Shown: positions 62,225 to 64,000 of the stretch, in pieces
Position numbering within the stretch: position 1 is the first letter of the stretch
Layout: each line of letters starts with the position of its first letter
DNA from: Naganishia liquefaciens
Lineage: Eukaryota; Basidiomycota; Tremellomycetes; Filobasidiales; Filobasidiaceae
Assembly: GCA_013423385.1 (NCBI GenBank)
Contig: BLZA01000017.1
Location: 930,001 to 994,000 of the forward strand
Direction of reading: 5' to 3'
DNA length: 64,000 bases
The notes under the pieces: generated by a model
The model's database searches: none
What the model was told of the DNA's origin: nothing
Seen by the model: only the letters and a program-made list of their open reading frames with translations
Made by a program: the position numbers and the translations under genes

Positions 62225-64000
62225 TCAATTTCTGAGATCGTCCAAAAGCTCCTTTAACCTATCAAAATCGGGTTGATCTCCAAAGCTGAAGGGCATCAAG
62301 TCAGCGGATCCTTTCTCTCGCGAGTCCCGTCAAGACGTACCTGTCCCTTGTGCGGCCGACAAACGTCCTGACCAGCGTCCTGGCTTGGAACTTCCAGTCA
62401 TTCCACTTGGCCTTGCCCTTTTCCAAGCCCTGCGCTGCTTCCTGCTCCTTGGCTCGTGGACCCAACATGCGCATCAAGTCGACCAATTCCTCGAGATCCT
62501 CGACCGCCTCCTTGAATCTCGGCAGATCGCGTTCGACCTGCTCATCCTGAGCGATACCACCCCGATAGGCCTTGAGGTACGCGTCCAATGCACCTGACCA
62601 GTCTTCCTTCCAGCGGAACAGTCGAGCCTGAATGGCGTATATCCGCGGCGAGTCGGATACCCTCGGCAAGATGACTTCGTTGAAGAGACGCTCGACCATG
62701 GGCAGCAAGCCCAAGCCCTCGTTGGACGTTCTCGGCTGGCCCTCGGCGAGGCTTCCCTTTCCGTTGTTCCAGTCTTCGCGCGTGACCGCATCGACGAGTT
62801 TCGACAAGACGGCCAGATCGATCGCGGTGGAGACGTCCTTGCCCGTTCGGCCGGAAACGATACGGCTCAGGGCGCGCGCGGCTTCGGAAAGCTCGCCGAC
62901 ATCGACGGCAACGATCATATAATTCGTCCATACGCGCCAGTTGTCACGGGAGAATCGCAGGCCCTGTTGCAGAGCACGGAAAGCCAAGCGTTTATTTTCG
63001 AACGGGACTGCAGCGACCTAGCGAACCGAGTGTTGTAAGGATCCTCTGAATCAATCCCCTAATCCCAAAACACAGAAACGTCCTGCCTTACCTTGTCGAC
63101 CTCTTCCGCATCCTCCTCTTCCTGTGGTGCCTCGACTCCTGCTGCCGCCGATGTCGCTTTTTGAACAGCCAATTCGTCCATCCTCAGGTACACTGCCGCC
63201 AAATTGTTCCACGCCTCTGCGTCTTCCTCCTCGATCGCGACGTTCCTGCTAAACGCCTCGCGCGCGTCATTCCACCTCTCCTCTCGGACATAGCAACATC
63301 CGAGGGAGAACCACGTGCGCGCATACAGCGGGTTGATCTTGAGCGCTGCCTGAAATTTGGGAATCGCGGCGGCAAAGTTGTCCTTGGTCAGGTAGATCCC
63401 CCCGAGGGACCGCTGGCTCCGCGACGACGTTTCACCCGAGACCTGCCATGCCTTTTCATAGTACTCCTCTGCCTTTTCCGGCACGAGATCCCCGAGGACG
63501 CACCAGAGCTTGGCCTCGCGTGCCCTGTCGATGCGCGATCTCCGCGCGGCCGGTGCCGTCGTCCCGACATTGTTGACCGACGCCTCGGCCTTGAACCGGG
63601 CCGTGACGATATCCATCTCGGCCTTTTTCCCCTCGAGCAACTCGTGCACAATCTCGACGGCTAAATCGCCGCGCTCCATGTTGGCGTAGCACCGGACGGC
63701 CTCTTCCCACATTTCGAGCCGCGTGAAAATCTCGAGCGCGGACCGAACGACGCCGAGCGAGAGGAAGCGCTGGGCAAGTTCCCGCTCCATTTCCCATTTG
63801 GACGGCAGGGGCAGCTGGTAAAAGTATTTCAGCCGCTCCGACGCCTCGGAATCCGCCGTGGGCATTTGATCGACGAGCGCCTGCAGCTGAAGCGCGGACC
63901 GTTCGACCGTTCGCGAGCGTTTTGCCTCGAGTCGCGCACGCAGCAGGAGCGCGGTCGTATGGACGGACCAATTGCGCGGATGACTGAGCACACGGGTCAG
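62225..64000 (-). CDS. TTC27/Emw1 TPR protein, C-terminal part (runs off window)
   Basis: Tetratricopeptide-repeat protein of the TTC27/Emw1 family (fission yeast Emw1: cell-wall maintenance). Only the C-terminal part is in the window; the start lies beyond 64000. TPR units are clear, for example YYEKAWQVSGETSSRSQRSL, FQAALKINPLYARTWFSLGC and FSRNVAIEEEDAEAWNNLAA. They are followed after an intron (about 63018-63091) by FENKRLAFRALQQGLRFSRD and WRVWTNYMIVAVDVGE. A final intron (about 62287-62338) leads to the last 19 residues, ending in LLDDLRN. It converges on the zinc-ribbon gene. Confidence 0.87.

Overview
The window is nuclear DNA of a fungus, most likely a basidiomycete yeast or a related form. 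Genes are closely packed on both strands. Nearly every gene is split by many introns of about 50-65 bp with GTNNGN donors and CTNAC/CTGAC-type branch sites. The gene set includes a fungus-specific DASH kinetochore subunit (Ask1), a Rom-type RhoGEF, an alcohol-acetyltransferase (AATase) family pair, a fungal MUP1-type permease and an Edc4/Ge-1 homologue (absent from budding yeast). The tremellomycete-like assignment is an inference from intron style and gene content, not a database result. No transposon, viral relic, rRNA or CRISPR array was recognised.

Layout. 1-1.2 kb: no gene recognised. 1.2-5.8 kb: PRMT5-type arginine methyltransferase (+), converging on the Rieske iron-sulfur protein gene (-). 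5.75-7.6 kb: a long gene-free stretch ending in an intron-containing tRNA-Phe(GAA). 7.9-13.5 kb: an ester-metabolism neighbourhood made of an IAH1-like acetate-ester hydrolase and two divergently transcribed AATase paralogues. 13.6-18 kb: a Voa1/Big1-like ER membrane protein (-) and the GPI-transamidase subunit GAA1 (+). 18.3-19.3 kb: ATP synthase subunit h (-). 20.6-23 kb: Ask1 (+). 23.2-28.7 kb: FG nucleoporin Nup159/Nup214 (-). 29.4-33.4 kb: aldo/keto reductase (-) head-to-head with lysyl-tRNA synthetase (+). 34.6-40.4 kb: DH-PH-CNH RhoGEF (+). 40.5-47.1 kb: an orphan single-pass membrane protein, a MUP1-like amino-acid permease and a monocarboxylate-type MFS transporter (all -). 47.6-49.6 kb: squalene synthase ERG9 (+). 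49.9-54.4 kb: Edc4-like decapping scaffold (-). 54.8-57.4 kb: FIT2/Scs3 (-) head-to-head with PIG-X/Pbn1 (+). 57.5-62.1 kb: PWP2 (-) head-to-head with a double-zinc-ribbon ZNRD2-like protein (+). 62.2-64 kb: C-terminal part of a TTC27/Emw1 TPR protein (-), running off the window.

Most genes are single-copy housekeeping loci with no common pathway. The clearest functional grouping is 7.9-13.5 kb, where the predicted makers and breaker of acetate esters lie side by side. The divergent promoter between the two acetyltransferases carries a CGG-N8-CCG inverted repeat and an exact 11-bp direct repeat. Two genes, the esterase and lysyl-tRNA synthetase, each have two in-frame start codons that would give differently targeted proteins. 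Exon joins below were worked out by eye from splice signals, reading frame and family conservation. Coordinates given for a whole gene run from start codon to stop codon and include introns.
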